A stretch of 64,000 nt of DNA from Neisseria mucosa (GTDB lineage Bacteria; Pseudomonadota; Gammaproteobacteria; Burkholderiales; Neisseriaceae), in the NCBI RefSeq assembly GCF_003044445.1, contig NZ_POWX01000011.1, positions 1 through 64,000 of the forward strand. Reading direction: 5' to 3'. Position 1 is the first letter of the stretch; each line of letters begins with the position of its first letter. Below, one piece after another: positions 6,497 to 14,270 of this stretch. The position numbers and the translations under genes were made by a program. The notes under the pieces are model-generated. The model had not been told where the DNA came from and ran no database searches. It saw nothing but the letters and a program-made list of their open reading frames with translations.

Positions 6497-7390
6497 ATGC
6501 CGACACGCACCGTCCAACTCAACTACATTTCCGATATCCATCTGGAATGGCTGTTCGACAAACGCGGGCTGCTGCAAACCGATGTACTGGACGCAATCTA
6601 CCGCCCCCTGTTCCGCTGCAATAAGCAGCCTGCAACGCAACACAATCTGTTGATGATTGCCGGCGATTTGACCGAGGCCAGGAAGTTCCACTATTTCGTG
6701 CCGTTTCTGGAAAGCGTGATTGCCGACAACGGCTTTGACCGAGTGTTTTATGTGATGGGCAACCACGAATATTACGGCGATGCCCTACATAAGGCAGTCG
6801 GACGAATTCAGGTGGCTCTGGAGGGCAGCCCGATGCTGAAGGCGCACATGAGCATCCTGCATAATCAGTGTGCGATTCTCGACAACGGGCGCGTGCAGAT
6901 TATTGGCGCACCGTTTTGGTATCAGGTGGCGCATGGGGACGAATATGCGGTGGCGCAAAGGTTGAGCGATTACCGCTACATCAAGGTCAAACGTGGCAAT
7001 CGTTACGCCAAGCTGTTGTACCGCGATGTGCTGGCGGCACATCATCAAAGCGTTTGCTTTATCGAAGACACGCTGCGTGCCAGCCCGTCCGGCGTGCAAA
7101 ACATCTTGTTCACCCACCACCCGACCAGCCGCCTGTTCGGCGATGCCGACCTGGGCTACGGTACGGTACTGCCTGCACAGTGGGCGGAGGATGCGGAAAT
7201 CGGGCTACCTGAAAAGCTTGCAGCCTGCATTCACGGCCACGCCCACCAACACCTGCCCGTTTGTTATGCCAACGAATACGGCATTCCAACGGTGAGCAAC
7301 ACCATCGGCTATTATCAGGAAGAGTTTAAGCCCGACAGCCCGGCGGGACAGCAGCAAATCAAAGACGGGCTGCCGTTTTTGATGGTGTGA
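6497..7390 (+). CDS. Calcineurin-like metallophosphoesterase
   Basis: The 297-residue protein has a complete metal site: SD13IH15, GD57, GNH90EYY, THH207P and HGH248AH250Q. It is an intact member of the family, longer than and divergent from the two minus-strand paralogues. Substrate unknown; family members cleave phosphodiesters in nucleotides, nucleic acids or lipids. It is divergent from the truncated copy, with a 149-bp gap holding the palindrome CGCCGAGTATCGGCG. A strong terminator follows. It carries an exact AAGCAGCCTGCA at 6623-6634 and a one-mismatch AGGCTACCTGAA at 7202. Confidence 0.85.
   Translation: MPTRTVQLNYISDIHLEWLFDKRGLLQTDVLDAIYRPLFRCNKQPATQHNLLMIAGDLTEARKFHYFVPFLESVIADNGFDRVFYVMGNHEYYGDALHKAVGRIQVALEGSPMLKAHMSILHNQCAILDNGRVQIIGAPFWYQVAHGDEYAVAQRLSDYRYIKVKRGNRYAKLLYRDVLAAHHQSVCFIEDTLRASPSGVQNILFTHHPTSRLFGDADLGYGTVLPAQWAEDAEIGLPEKLAACIHGHAHQHLPVCYANEYGIPTVSNTIGYYQEEFKPDSPAGQQQIKDGLPFLMV
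6623..6634 (+). repeat. Foreign-dialect DNA uptake sequence (king3DUS type)
   Basis: An exact AAGCAGCCTGCA inside the intact phosphoesterase gene, the same dialect as in the hairpin at 1894-1953 and in the gene at 1967-2815. Confidence 0.55.
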
Positions 7391-7408
7391 ACCAGGCAGC
7401 ACATCAAA

Positions 7409-7443
7409 GCGACAAGAGGGATAGTTTGCCATCCCTCTTTTTT
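7409..7443 (+). terminator. Rho-independent terminator of the phosphoesterase
   Basis: AAGAGGGAT and ATCCCTCTT pair around a short loop and run into eight or more T. It is 20 bp behind the stop codon. Confidence 0.85.
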
Positions 7444-8583
7444 TTCTGCATCATCAAATCAAAATCAACCGTGTCATTGATACTTTCGGCTGCTGCCTGA
7501 AGGCTGAATGGAGCCGTTATTCTGCATGCTCAAAGATACCGATAGACGGAAATCTATCTATTCTATTGATAATATTAAACAATCCATTGACTCATTGAAT
7601 AAAAACAAATATTGCGGGTAATGAAAACAGTATCAACGACGGAAGCATCTACAACGGACCCAGGTACTCTCCGGTCTTTAGGGGAGTGCTGCCGGTCGTT
7701 GGTATGCATCATCACCTCTTGCTTAGGTTTTATCTTTCACTGAGTGAAAGAACCAGGTCCTTGCAATCATCTTTCAGCCAAGCAAAGCTGTCTGCCTCAA
7801 TACCCCTTTTGATTGCGGACTTGGTCTCGGCAATATGCCCATTGCCCATCGGTATGATTTTCTGCATCGATGCAGATATGCTGTGAGCAAACCTTAAAGT
7901 GACTTTAACCCGGCATGCATCCCAGTAGTTGCCGGTGGTGGTACAGATATCGTTTGCACCGATGTGCGGACCTGATTTTGTCAGCCACCGATAAACCAGG
8001 TCCGGATAACGCCAGCGATACCTACATCGGCGCACAGGATATTGGAACCCTGTCCGCTCAATCGGTGCTTGATTAGGCTCAACAGATGGGAAAGTGTGCC
8101 TGACCAGGTTCTCCGTTTAGTGAGTTTTACTAAGCTCTCGGGCATAAACCTCTTAAAAAAATATCAATTCATTGATATTTAATGTTATTTTTAGTTTATA
8201 TTAAAAACCATGCTGCGCTCATCATTAACAGAACCTAGTTCCATTACATGAATACACTTGCGGCCATCGTACTTTTTATAGGGATAATCAGCTACGCCAA
8301 TCCAAAATGACCTGTTATCCACTCAGTGAACCAGGGCTTTTCCAAGTTTCAAACCGCCATATGGTTTGCCGATATTCATCCTACTTTGAGAATGAGCTGA
8401 AAAAATTTTAGGGCTTTTTGCTGCTAATATAGTTGGTACCGATATAGGCAATAGATACGTACCTGACATTGTTGCTTATCCCAACGGTAAATCACTCGCC
8501 CCGACGCAGTGTGGAACACAATCTGCCGTGGACAATGGATTAACTAAGCCGCTAAAAGGCGAACTTTAACTTTGGAGAAAAAA
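7444..8583. other. Decayed stretch without an intact gene
   Basis: About 1.1 kb holds only short, interrupted frames. On the plus strand DNASDTYIGAQDIGTLSAQS, ending near 8070, reads like the tail of a surface or hemagglutinin-type protein, but it is cut by stops and frame changes. A 101-codon minus-strand frame (7730-8035) covers the same bases without recognisable similarity. Both readings are weak. The stretch is best taken as gene ruins between the cargo and the integrase. Confidence 0.5.
8191..8379 (-). pseudogene. Small gene remnant with an in-frame stop
   Basis: The minus strand reads MNIGKPYGGLKLGKALVH, a TGA at 8323-8325, then VDNRSFWIGVADYPYKKYDG and a further 23 residues to a TAA at 8191-8193. 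The start is preceded by AGTAGG. Coding character continues past the stop, so this is a recently broken gene of about 62 codons. No family recognised. Confidence 0.4.
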
Positions 8584-8685
8584 ATGCAAACAGAAAGCCG
8601 ACTCAGGTTGCCTGAACTACCACATGGTTGGTTACGGTACTACGGCCACTTACTACAAGTCCTAATTACTCATATGGAGGATTGA
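8584..8685 (+). CDS. Small hypothetical ORF upstream of the excisionase
   Basis: ATG at 8584 follows TTTGGAGAAAAAA, a good ribosome-binding site. The 33-residue product is MQTESRLRLPELPHGWLRYY plus a short tail. Its TGA (8683-8685) ends 2 bases before the next start, so translation is probably coupled to the excisionase-like gene. It is short and unrecognised, but the arrangement supports it. Confidence 0.45.
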   Translation: MQTESRLRLPELPHGWLRYYGHLLQVLITHMED

Positions 8686-8687
8686 AT

Positions 8688-8876
8688 ATGTTGAACCAAA
8701 TCCAGTTAAAACGTTACGCCGAGTTGTCAGGCTATACAGAAAAGGCTTTAAGGGACAAAATCAGCACCGGCGTTTGGGTAGAGGGACTCCACTACTACCG
8801 TGCACCCGACCGCCACATCTTAATCAACGTAAAAGAGGTAGAAAAATGGCAACGAAACGAATGCCAACCGGCTTAG
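8688..8876 (+). CDS. Excisionase-like DNA-binding protein
   Basis: The 62-residue protein starts MLNQIQLKRYAELSGYTEKA and ends in the pattern ...W-x-x-G-x-H-Y-x-x-x-P-D-R-x-I-L-I-N. This is typical of small winged-helix Xis/AlpA-like proteins that direct excision by tyrosine integrases. A longer upstream reading exists, but the ATG at 8688 has GGAGG 8 bases before it. The 3' end overlaps the integrase start by 31 bp, the usual xis-int arrangement. Confidence 0.75.
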   Translation: MLNQIQLKRYAELSGYTEKALRDKISTGVWVEGLHYYRAPDRHILINVKEVEKWQRNECQPA

Positions 8877-10093
8877 TTATTCGCGACCGTAGTATCAAAA
8901 TATGGTTCATGTATCAGGGTAAACGATGTTGGGAAAGCCTGCCGCTTAAGCCCACCACCGCCAACATCCGGCACGCCACCAAACTCCGGGAAGAAATATC
9001 TACCCGAATCGCCATCGGCGTATTCGATTATGCCGAATTCTTCCCCAACTCCAAACGGGCGGAAAAAACGGAGCGCAGCCCCACTTTCCGTGAGATGGCC
9101 AAAGCCTGGCTAGCCACCGTTAACCAGCTATCCCACTCCACCCTATCCCGCTATCGCGGCATGCTCAACAGCCACGTCCTGCCCAAAATTGGCGACATAC
9201 CGATAGACCGTATTCAATACAGTACCCTAGCCGGGCTGCTGGCTACCTTAGACTGTAGCGCAAAAACTCGCAACAACATCGCCACCGTTATTCGGCAGCC
9301 GTTTGTTCTTGCGCTCCGCGACGGTAGGATAAAAGACAACCCCGCCCAGCATCTGGCCAATGCCAAAGTGCAGAAAGAGCCGCCTGACCCGTTCACGCTC
9401 GAAGAAGCCGAAGCCATTCTAGGCTACCTGAAAAATGAACCTGTGTTTCACAATTACTTCGAGCTGGCCTTTTTTAGCGGTATGCGTACCAGCGAGCTCA
9501 TCGCTCTCACTTGGCAGGACATCGACTTCCAGAGGCAGTGCGTGCGCGTGAACAAAGCATCCGTGGCTGGCAAGCTGAAAAGCACCAAAACCCACAGCTA
9601 TCGAGACATCGAGCTCAATAGCCGCGCCTTGGAAGCTTTACGTAGGCAATGGCAAAGAACAGGACTCGCAAGCGGATACGTTTTCATCAATCCGAAAACT
9701 GGCAGCCCATTTGAGAACGACAAAGTGCCGTGGAGACCTTGGCAGCACGCCATAAAAATAGCGGGGGTAAGGTACAGGAAACCCTACAACACCCGCCATA
9801 CATTTGCTACACTCAACCTCATGGCCGGAGCTAACCCCATGTGGGTAGCCCGTCAGATGGGACACAGCACTATGAAAATGCTACTTGAAAACTATTCCCG
9901 CTGGATTGACTTGGCCGACAAGCAGCGTGAAAAGTCCAAAATCGAGCAGCTTTTTGGTGGGAAATGTGCCAATGGTGTGCCAAAAAACACAGAAATGGAG
10001 ATAAGTACAGGATACTTATCGGATATCTTGGTGGAGGCGGGGGGAATTGAACCCCCGTCCGAAAGTCCTCTACAGAGCGTTCTACATACTTAG
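8846..10093 (+). CDS. Tyrosine-type site-specific integrase
   Basis: The 415-residue protein has an N-terminal Arm-binding domain of the DUF3596 type (LVIRDRSIKIWFMYQGKRCW), a SAM-like core-binding domain and the catalytic set: R in SGMRTSEL, H-x-x-R region TRHTFA, H in MGHSTM and the nucleophile Y in ENYSRW. The ATG at 8846 (MATKRMPTG) follows AGAGGTAG and overlaps xis. The last ~20 codons (EAGGIEPPSESPLQ) are read from the 3' end of the tmRNA gene, so this is the integration junction. An exact AGGCTACCTGAA at 9421-9432 marks a non-resident origin. Confidence 0.9.
   Translation: MATKRMPTGLVIRDRSIKIWFMYQGKRCWESLPLKPTTANIRHATKLREEISTRIAIGVFDYAEFFPNSKRAEKTERSPTFREMAKAWLATVNQLSHSTLSRYRGMLNSHVLPKIGDIPIDRIQYSTLAGLLATLDCSAKTRNNIATVIRQPFVLALRDGRIKDNPAQHLANAKVQKEPPDPFTLEEAEAILGYLKNEPVFHNYFELAFFSGMRTSELIALTWQDIDFQRQCVRVNKASVAGKLKSTKTHSYRDIELNSRALEALRRQWQRTGLASGYVFINPKTGSPFENDKVPWRPWQHAIKIAGVRYRKPYNTRHTFATLNLMAGANPMWVARQMGHSTMKMLLENYSRWIDLADKQREKSKIEQLFGGKCANGVPKNTEMEISTGYLSDILVEAGGIEPPSESPLQSVLHT
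9421..9432 (+). repeat. Foreign-dialect DNA uptake sequence (eikDUS type) in the integrase
   Basis: An exact AGGCTACCTGAA inside the integrase frame (codons G-Y-L-K). It is the third exact copy of this dialect in the island. Confidence 0.5.
10029..10075. other. Integrase attachment site in the tmRNA 3' end
   Basis: The integrase gene abuts, and its frame runs into, the 3' end of ssrA, a well-known integration target. The site should include the T-arm/acceptor region from 10029. I did not see a second copy of this sequence further left in the window, so the far end of the element is either outside the window or decayed. Confidence 0.55.
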
Positions 10094-10391
10094 TCGTGTC
10101 TATTTAAAATCTCGTTCCTATCATGCCGACCGACAGGCCTTCTAGGAACCAGTTACCTTAAATCTTATTTCCCGCCAAGTAACCCGGCGGAAAACCAGTC
10201 AATGTAGAATGACGTTGCGGTAGCTTGCGCTACACAGCCCATTGACCAACTGCTGCAACGGCAGGCCTTAAGCGGCCAGTGCGTAAGTTTCGTCGTTTGC
10301 GACTATTTAGATTCAGTGTTTTACGGGAAATCTGAGACCCCGGTATGCCCGCATCTGCTTTGCAACCCCCGTCGAAACCAAGATCGCCCCC
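10029..10391 (-). ncRNA. ssrA: tmRNA (ssrA)
   Basis: The minus strand begins GGGGGCGATCTTGGTTTCGA and ends CCGCCTCCACCA, with an encoded CCA. These form the tRNA-like domain, including the T-arm GGGGGTTCAATTCCCCC. The tag frame at 10300-10271 reads GCAAACGACGAAACTTACGC then CTGGCCGCT TAA, that is ANDETYALAA-stop, the Neisseria tag. tmRNA rescues stalled ribosomes together with SmpB and marks the peptide for proteolysis. The 3' end serves as the attachment site of the island. Confidence 0.95.
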
Positions 10392-10405
10392 AGATGGGAA
10401 ACGTG

Positions 10406-10434
10406 ATTATACGCATATCAGGCTGTTTTGCCAA
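10406..10434 (-). promoter_or_regulatory. Sigma-70 promoter of ssrA
   Basis: On the minus strand TTGGCA (10434-10429) and TATAAT (10411-10406) are 17 bp apart. The -10 box lies about 14 bases before the mature 5' end at 10391. It is a near-consensus promoter, as expected for an abundant RNA. Confidence 0.8.
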
Positions 10435-10451
10435 GCAGAACGGGCACAACA

Positions 10452-10493
10452 AAGGTCGTCTGAACACGCAAATCATGCTTTCAGACGATCTTT
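10452..10493. terminator. Inverted DUS pair between alaA and ssrA
   Basis: AGGTCGTCTGAA (10453) faces TTCAGACGATCT (10480), one base off consensus, and both are flanked by A/T. The hairpin would terminate alaA just behind its stop codon. Confidence 0.65.
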
Positions 10494-10505
10494 CGCCTTA
10501 TTCGA

Positions 10506-11720
10506 TTATTGCCGGTAAGTCTGCAAGAAGCGTTCGAGTTTGCCCATGGCTTCTTCGATTTGGTGGGTGTACGGCAGGGTAACGATGCGGAAATGGTCGG
10601 GGCGTATCCAGTTGAACCCGGTTCCTTGGACGAACAAGACTTTTTCGCGCACAAGCAGGTCGTAGATGAATTTCATGTCGTCATGGATGCCGTACATTTC
10701 GGTGTCGATTTTCGGGAACATATACATCGCGCCCATCGGTTTGACGCAGGAAAGTCCGGGAATTTGGTTAATCAGTTCCCACGCTTTATTGCGCTGCTCC
10801 AACAGGCGGCCGCCGGGCAGGATAAATTCGTTGATGCTTTGATAGCCGCCCAAAGCGGTTTGGATGGCGTGTTGCATGGGCGTGTTGGCACACAGGCGCA
10901 TGGAGGCGAGCATATCGAGACCTTCGATATAGCCTTTGGCATGTTCTTTCGGGCCGTTGAGCACCATCCAGCCTTGGCGGAATCCGGCAACACGGTAGGC
11001 TTTGGAGAGGCCGTTGAAGGTGATGGTTAACAGGTCGGGCGCGAGCGCGGCGATGTGGTGGTGTACCGCGCCGTCGTAGAGGATTTTGTCGTAGATTTCG
11101 TCGGCGAAGATGATCAGACCGTGTTTGCGCGCCAATTCGGCGATTTCGAGCAGGATTTCTTTGCTGTACACCGCGCCGGTGGGATTGTTGGGGTTGATGA
11201 CGACGATGGCTTTGGTTTTGGGCGTGATTTTGGCTTCCATATCGGCAAGGTTGGGAAACCAGTCGTTTTCTTCGTCACACAAATAATGGCGCACCGTACC
11301 GCCCGCCAAAGTGGCGGCAGCCGTCCACAGCGGATAGTCAGGCGCGGGAATCAGTATTTCGTCGCCGTCGTTCAAAAGCGCCTGCATGGACATGGTAATC
11401 AGCTCGGACACACCGTTGCCGATATAAACGTCGTTGACCGAAATATCGCGCAGACCTTTAGTTTGATAATAATGAACGATGGCCTTGCGGGCGGAATACA
11501 GCCCTTTGGAATCGCAATAGCCCTGCGCGGTCGGCAGGTTGCGGATTACGTCCACCAAAATTTCATCGGGCGCTTCAAAGCCGAACGGCGCAGGGTTGCC
11601 GATATTGAGCTTGAGGATTTTATGACCTTCTTCTTCCAGTTGTAGGGCTTTTTTGTGCACAGGGCCGCGGATGTCGTAGCAAACGTGGTCCAGCTTGGAC
11701 GATTTGGGAAATTTCTCCAT
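10506..11720 (-). CDS. alaA: Glutamate-pyruvate aminotransferase AlaA
   Basis: The 404-residue class I/II PLP aminotransferase carries NPNNPTG (177-183) and FADEIYD, with the PLP-binding lysine K240 in FNGLSKAYR. The beginning (SSKLDHVCYDIRGPVHKKAL) and the overall length match the AlaA/YfbQ family, which makes alanine from pyruvate with glutamate as donor, in the cytoplasm. An aspartate aminotransferase is the alternative, but the N-terminal signature favours AlaA. It is a single gene with its own terminator. Confidence 0.9.
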   Translation of the reverse strand: MEKFPKSSKLDHVCYDIRGPVHKKALQLEEEGHKILKLNIGNPAPFGFEAPDEILVDVIRNLPTAQGYCDSKGLYSARKAIVHYYQTKGLRDISVNDVYIGNGVSELITMSMQALLNDGDEILIPAPDYPLWTAAATLAGGTVRHYLCDEENDWFPNLADMEAKITPKTKAIVVINPNNPTGAVYSKEILLEIAELARKHGLIIFADEIYDKILYDGAVHHHIAALAPDLLTITFNGLSKAYRVAGFRQGWMVLNGPKEHAKGYIEGLDMLASMRLCANTPMQHAIQTALGGYQSINEFILPGGRLLEQRNKAWELINQIPGLSCVKPMGAMYMFPKIDTEMYGIHDDMKFIYDLLVREKVLFVQGTGFNWIRPDHFRIVTLPYTHQIEEAMGKLERFLQTYRQ

Positions 11721-11806
11721 GATGTGTGTTCCGTAAAATTGTTAACAATGGGAGTAAATGTACTCCGTTTACAGGCGGAAAGAAAGTATTTTATGCAACT
11801 GAGAAT

Positions 11807-11846
11807 AGGTCGTCTGAAACCGCATTTCAAATTTCAGACGACCTTT
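11807..11846. terminator. Inverted DUS pair
   Basis: AGGTCGTCTGAA at 11807 and TTCAGACGACCT at 11833 form a stem with a short loop between the divergent alaA and methyltransferase genes. No gene ends here, so it may be mainly an uptake signal rather than a terminator. Confidence 0.55.
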
Positions 11847-11928
11847 ATTACATCCCTATTCCGCTTTCAATACATACTTCCCGAAATATAGTAAACTTGC
11901 CGTCAGTTTTCCTTTCCTCCTTCCTGTC

Positions 11929-13047
11929 ATGTTCCCCATTATCCCCACCGACCGCGCCGCTGCCGAATGGCGCAACGAAAGCACGCAGAAGCCGCCCAAG
12001 CAGGCGGTTTATGTGCATGAAAGCAATGCCGCCGATATTCTGAAAAACGCCCACGCCCAAACGGCAACCGTTTGGACGGGCGATTTCCACAACGCCAAGC
12101 AAGTCTTGGCAGCGATGAAAAAGCGCGTCCGCAGGTCGTCTGAAAAAACAAAAAACGCGCCTGCCGATATTCAGACGGCCTTCCACACCCACCGTATGAA
12201 ACAGGCGCAGCAAAGCCGCGTGTTGAACATGCTTGCCGTCGAAATCGGCACGGGTTTTCAATTAAGCAACCCGCGTGCGCCCGACGTCCGCGCCGCCCTT
12301 GCCGATGTGTATGCCGAGCCGAACGACGCGCCGTTTTTGCTGCCGCTCAACCAGCTTTTGGGTTTTATCGGCGCACACGAATGGCACAAAAAAGGCATAG
12401 ACATTCCGCAGCTTGACGGCAAAATCCACGTCCCCTTCGGCGTATTCTCGCCCCTGCGCGGCGAATATTTGGACTTAATCGCCCAAGCACCGTTGAATCC
12501 CCATATTCAGACGGCGTTCGACATCGGCACAGGTTCCGGCGTTATCGCCGCCATCCTCGCCAAACGCGGTATTCCCGAAATCACCGCCACCGACACCAAC
12601 CCCAAGGCCATCGCCTGCGCAACCGCCAATCTCGCCCGCTTGGGGCTGGACAAACAAGTCGTCGTCCAAGCCGTCGATTTGTTTCCCGAAGGACGCGCCG
12701 ACCTGATCGTCTGCAACCCGCCGTGGCTGCCCGCCAAACCGACTTCCGCCGTCGAAACCGCCCTCTACGACCCCGGCAACGCTATGCTGACCGCCTTCTT
12801 AAACGGCGTGCGGCAGCATTTAAATCCACAAGGCGAAGCGTGGTTAATCATTTCCGACTTGGCGGAACATCTGCACTTACGCGACCGTGATTTTCTGGAA
12901 CAATGTTTTCAGACGACCTCTTTAGAAGTGGCCGATATTCTGAAAACCAAACCGCGCCACCGCAAAGCCGCCGACGAATCCGACCCGCTCGCCTTCGCCC
13001 GCAATCGGGAAACCACTTATCTCTATCGTTTGAGAGCGAAGTCCTGA
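11929..13047 (+). CDS. Class I SAM-dependent methyltransferase (PrmC/RlmG-like fold)
   Basis: The 372-residue protein has the SAM-binding loop DIGTGSG (198-204), the acidic strand end ATDTNPKA and the catalytic NPPW (263-266). NPPY/NPPW motifs are typical of N-methyltransferases acting on glutamine, adenine or guanine. The N-terminal ~150 residues are a separate domain. A resident DUS (12132-12143) is read in frame as RSSEK. A protein or rRNA methyltransferase is likely, but the substrate is unassigned. The next gene, rsuA, follows 40 bp later. Confidence 0.75.
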   Translation: MFPIIPTDRAAAEWRNESTQKPPKQAVYVHESNAADILKNAHAQTATVWTGDFHNAKQVLAAMKKRVRRSSEKTKNAPADIQTAFHTHRMKQAQQSRVLNMLAVEIGTGFQLSNPRAPDVRAALADVYAEPNDAPFLLPLNQLLGFIGAHEWHKKGIDIPQLDGKIHVPFGVFSPLRGEYLDLIAQAPLNPHIQTAFDIGTGSGVIAAILAKRGIPEITATDTNPKAIACATANLARLGLDKQVVVQAVDLFPEGRADLIVCNPPWLPAKPTSAVETALYDPGNAMLTAFLNGVRQHLNPQGEAWLIISDLAEHLHLRDRDFLEQCFQTTSLEVADILKTKPRHRKAADESDPLAFARNRETTYLYRLRAKS

Positions 13048-13087
13048 TATACAATTAGGTCGTCTGAAACCCACACCCGCCATTCCC

Positions 13088-13771
13088 ATGCAACTGATCA
13101 AATACCTCCAATCCCAAGGCATAGGCAGCCGCAAACAATGCCAGTGGCTGATTCAAAACGACTGTGTCGAAATCAACGATACGGTCTACAACGACGCCAA
13201 AGCCGACATCGATCCCGCCGAAGTCCAAACGCTGCGCATAGACGGCGAAGACATCGTCGTCGTACCCATGCCTTATTTTTATATCCTGCTCAACAAACCC
13301 GCCGATTACGAAACCTCGCACAAACCGCAGCAATACCCCAGCGTTTTCAGCCTTTTCCCCGACCATATGCGCAATATCGACATGCAGGCGGTCGGCAGGC
13401 TGGATGCGGATACGACGGGCGTTCTGCTGATTACCAACGACGGGCAGTTCAACCACCGCGTTACCTCGCCGAAACACAAAGTGCCCAAAATCTACCGCGT
13501 TACCCTGAAGCATCCTGCCGATGACAGCTTGTGTGAAACGCTGAAAAACGGCGTCCTGCTGCACGACGACAACGAAACCGTCCGCGCAGCCGAAGCCGTT
13601 TTGGAAAATCCGACCACCCTGCTGATGACCATTACCGAAGGCAAATATCATCAAGTCAAACGTATGGTCGCCGCCGCCGGCAACCGCGTCGAACACCTCC
13701 ATCGGGACGAATTCAACGGACGAACGGTAGAAAATTTAGCCTCAGGGGAGTGGAAATTCATCACAGTTTGA
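13088..13771 (+). CDS. rsuA: 16S rRNA pseudouridine(516) synthase
   Basis: The 227-residue protein has an N-terminal S4 RNA-binding domain (LIKYLQSQGIGSRKQCQWLI) and the catalytic GRLDADTTG with aspartate D106, followed by KVPKIYRV and EGKYHQVKRM. This order is that of the RsuA/RluE/RluF group; length and S4 domain fit RsuA, which isomerises U516 of 16S rRNA. It may be cotranscribed with the methyltransferase 40 bp upstream. The spacer holds a single DUS. Confidence 0.85.
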   Translation: MQLIKYLQSQGIGSRKQCQWLIQNDCVEINDTVYNDAKADIDPAEVQTLRIDGEDIVVVPMPYFYILLNKPADYETSHKPQQYPSVFSLFPDHMRNIDMQAVGRLDADTTGVLLITNDGQFNHRVTSPKHKVPKIYRVTLKHPADDSLCETLKNGVLLHDDNETVRAAEAVLENPTTLLMTITEGKYHQVKRMVAAAGNRVEHLHRDEFNGRTVENLASGEWKFITV

Positions 13772-13904
13772 AAATTTTGAAGTTTTTTCAAAAAAATTTT
13801 AACCATTATGATTTTTTTTATTTGTTTTAAAACATGATGATATGATTGTTAAGATGTCATTAACCAAACTTAACGCCATCATTCGTGAACTATTATATAA
13901 TTCG
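13772..13904. other. AT-rich intergenic stretch with a promoter-like -10
   Basis: No gene is seen. The run ATTATATAATTCGCG near 13890-13905 provides a TATAAT box immediately before the putative small RNA. The -35 is weak (TTAACG-like, with a long spacer). Confidence 0.4.
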
Positions 13905-14018
13905 CGTGTCTGAGTAACACTTGCTTCGAGAGAAGTGAGTAAGTGAGTAAGACGTTTTCCCCGTAATGTGTTTGGCCATCTATACTTTTCCCCTTAGTAT
14001 AGATGGTTTTTTTTATCT
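13905..14018 (+). ncRNA. Probable small regulatory RNA
   Basis: Just after a TATAAT box the sequence can fold as GTGT...ACAC, then CACTT...AAGTG (13918-13938), then an unpaired stretch. It closes with a strong terminator: CCATCTATAC paired with GTATAGATGG, then eight T. The loop of the terminator and the linker both contain TTTTCCCC, a C/U-rich motif able to pair with Shine-Dalgarno sequences. There is no reading frame. This looks like a trans-acting Hfq-type sRNA; the sibling sRNAs of pathogenic Neisseria are a possible relative, not established here. Confidence 0.5.
13976..14018 (+). terminator. Strong intrinsic terminator
   Basis: A ten-base perfect stem, CCATCTATAC / GTATAGATGG, is followed by TTTTTTTT. 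No coding gene ends immediately before it, which argues for a non-coding transcript. Confidence 0.85.
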
Positions 14019-14164
14019 GCAATTTTCTCAGCCCTTCCTACCGTATAGCTCCCTTCCCTTAATCAGGCAAATAGAGTGGACTGGTAAAACAAATTATTTT
14101 ATTCACAGACTGATGCCGAATGCCTGTTTGCTTAGCTGGATATAGTTCCGGGTAAAGGTTAAGC

Positions 14165-14250
14165 GAGACTGGCCTATAAAGCAGCGAAAGCGGAGAAAAA
14201 TTTACAAGACATGGAAAGAACCTTGGATAATGCCGCAACTGTTGCCTAAA
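14165..14250 (+). pseudogene. C-terminal remnant of a toxin-type or coiled-coil gene
   Basis: After a stop the frame reads ARLAYKAAKAEKNLQDMERT then LDNAATVA and a stop. This alanine- and lysine-rich helix looks like the end of a longer protein. It ends some 20 bp before the Imm49-like gene, the place where the cognate toxin gene would be expected. Nothing more of the gene is left. Confidence 0.35.
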
Positions 14251-14270
14251 ACCAATATAAGGAGATAACA

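Noticed and set aside
7730..8035. 101-codon minus-strand frame in the decayed stretch
   Set aside because: No recognisable similarity, no good ribosome-binding site, and the plus strand shows a competing coding-like tail over part of it. Not listed as a gene.
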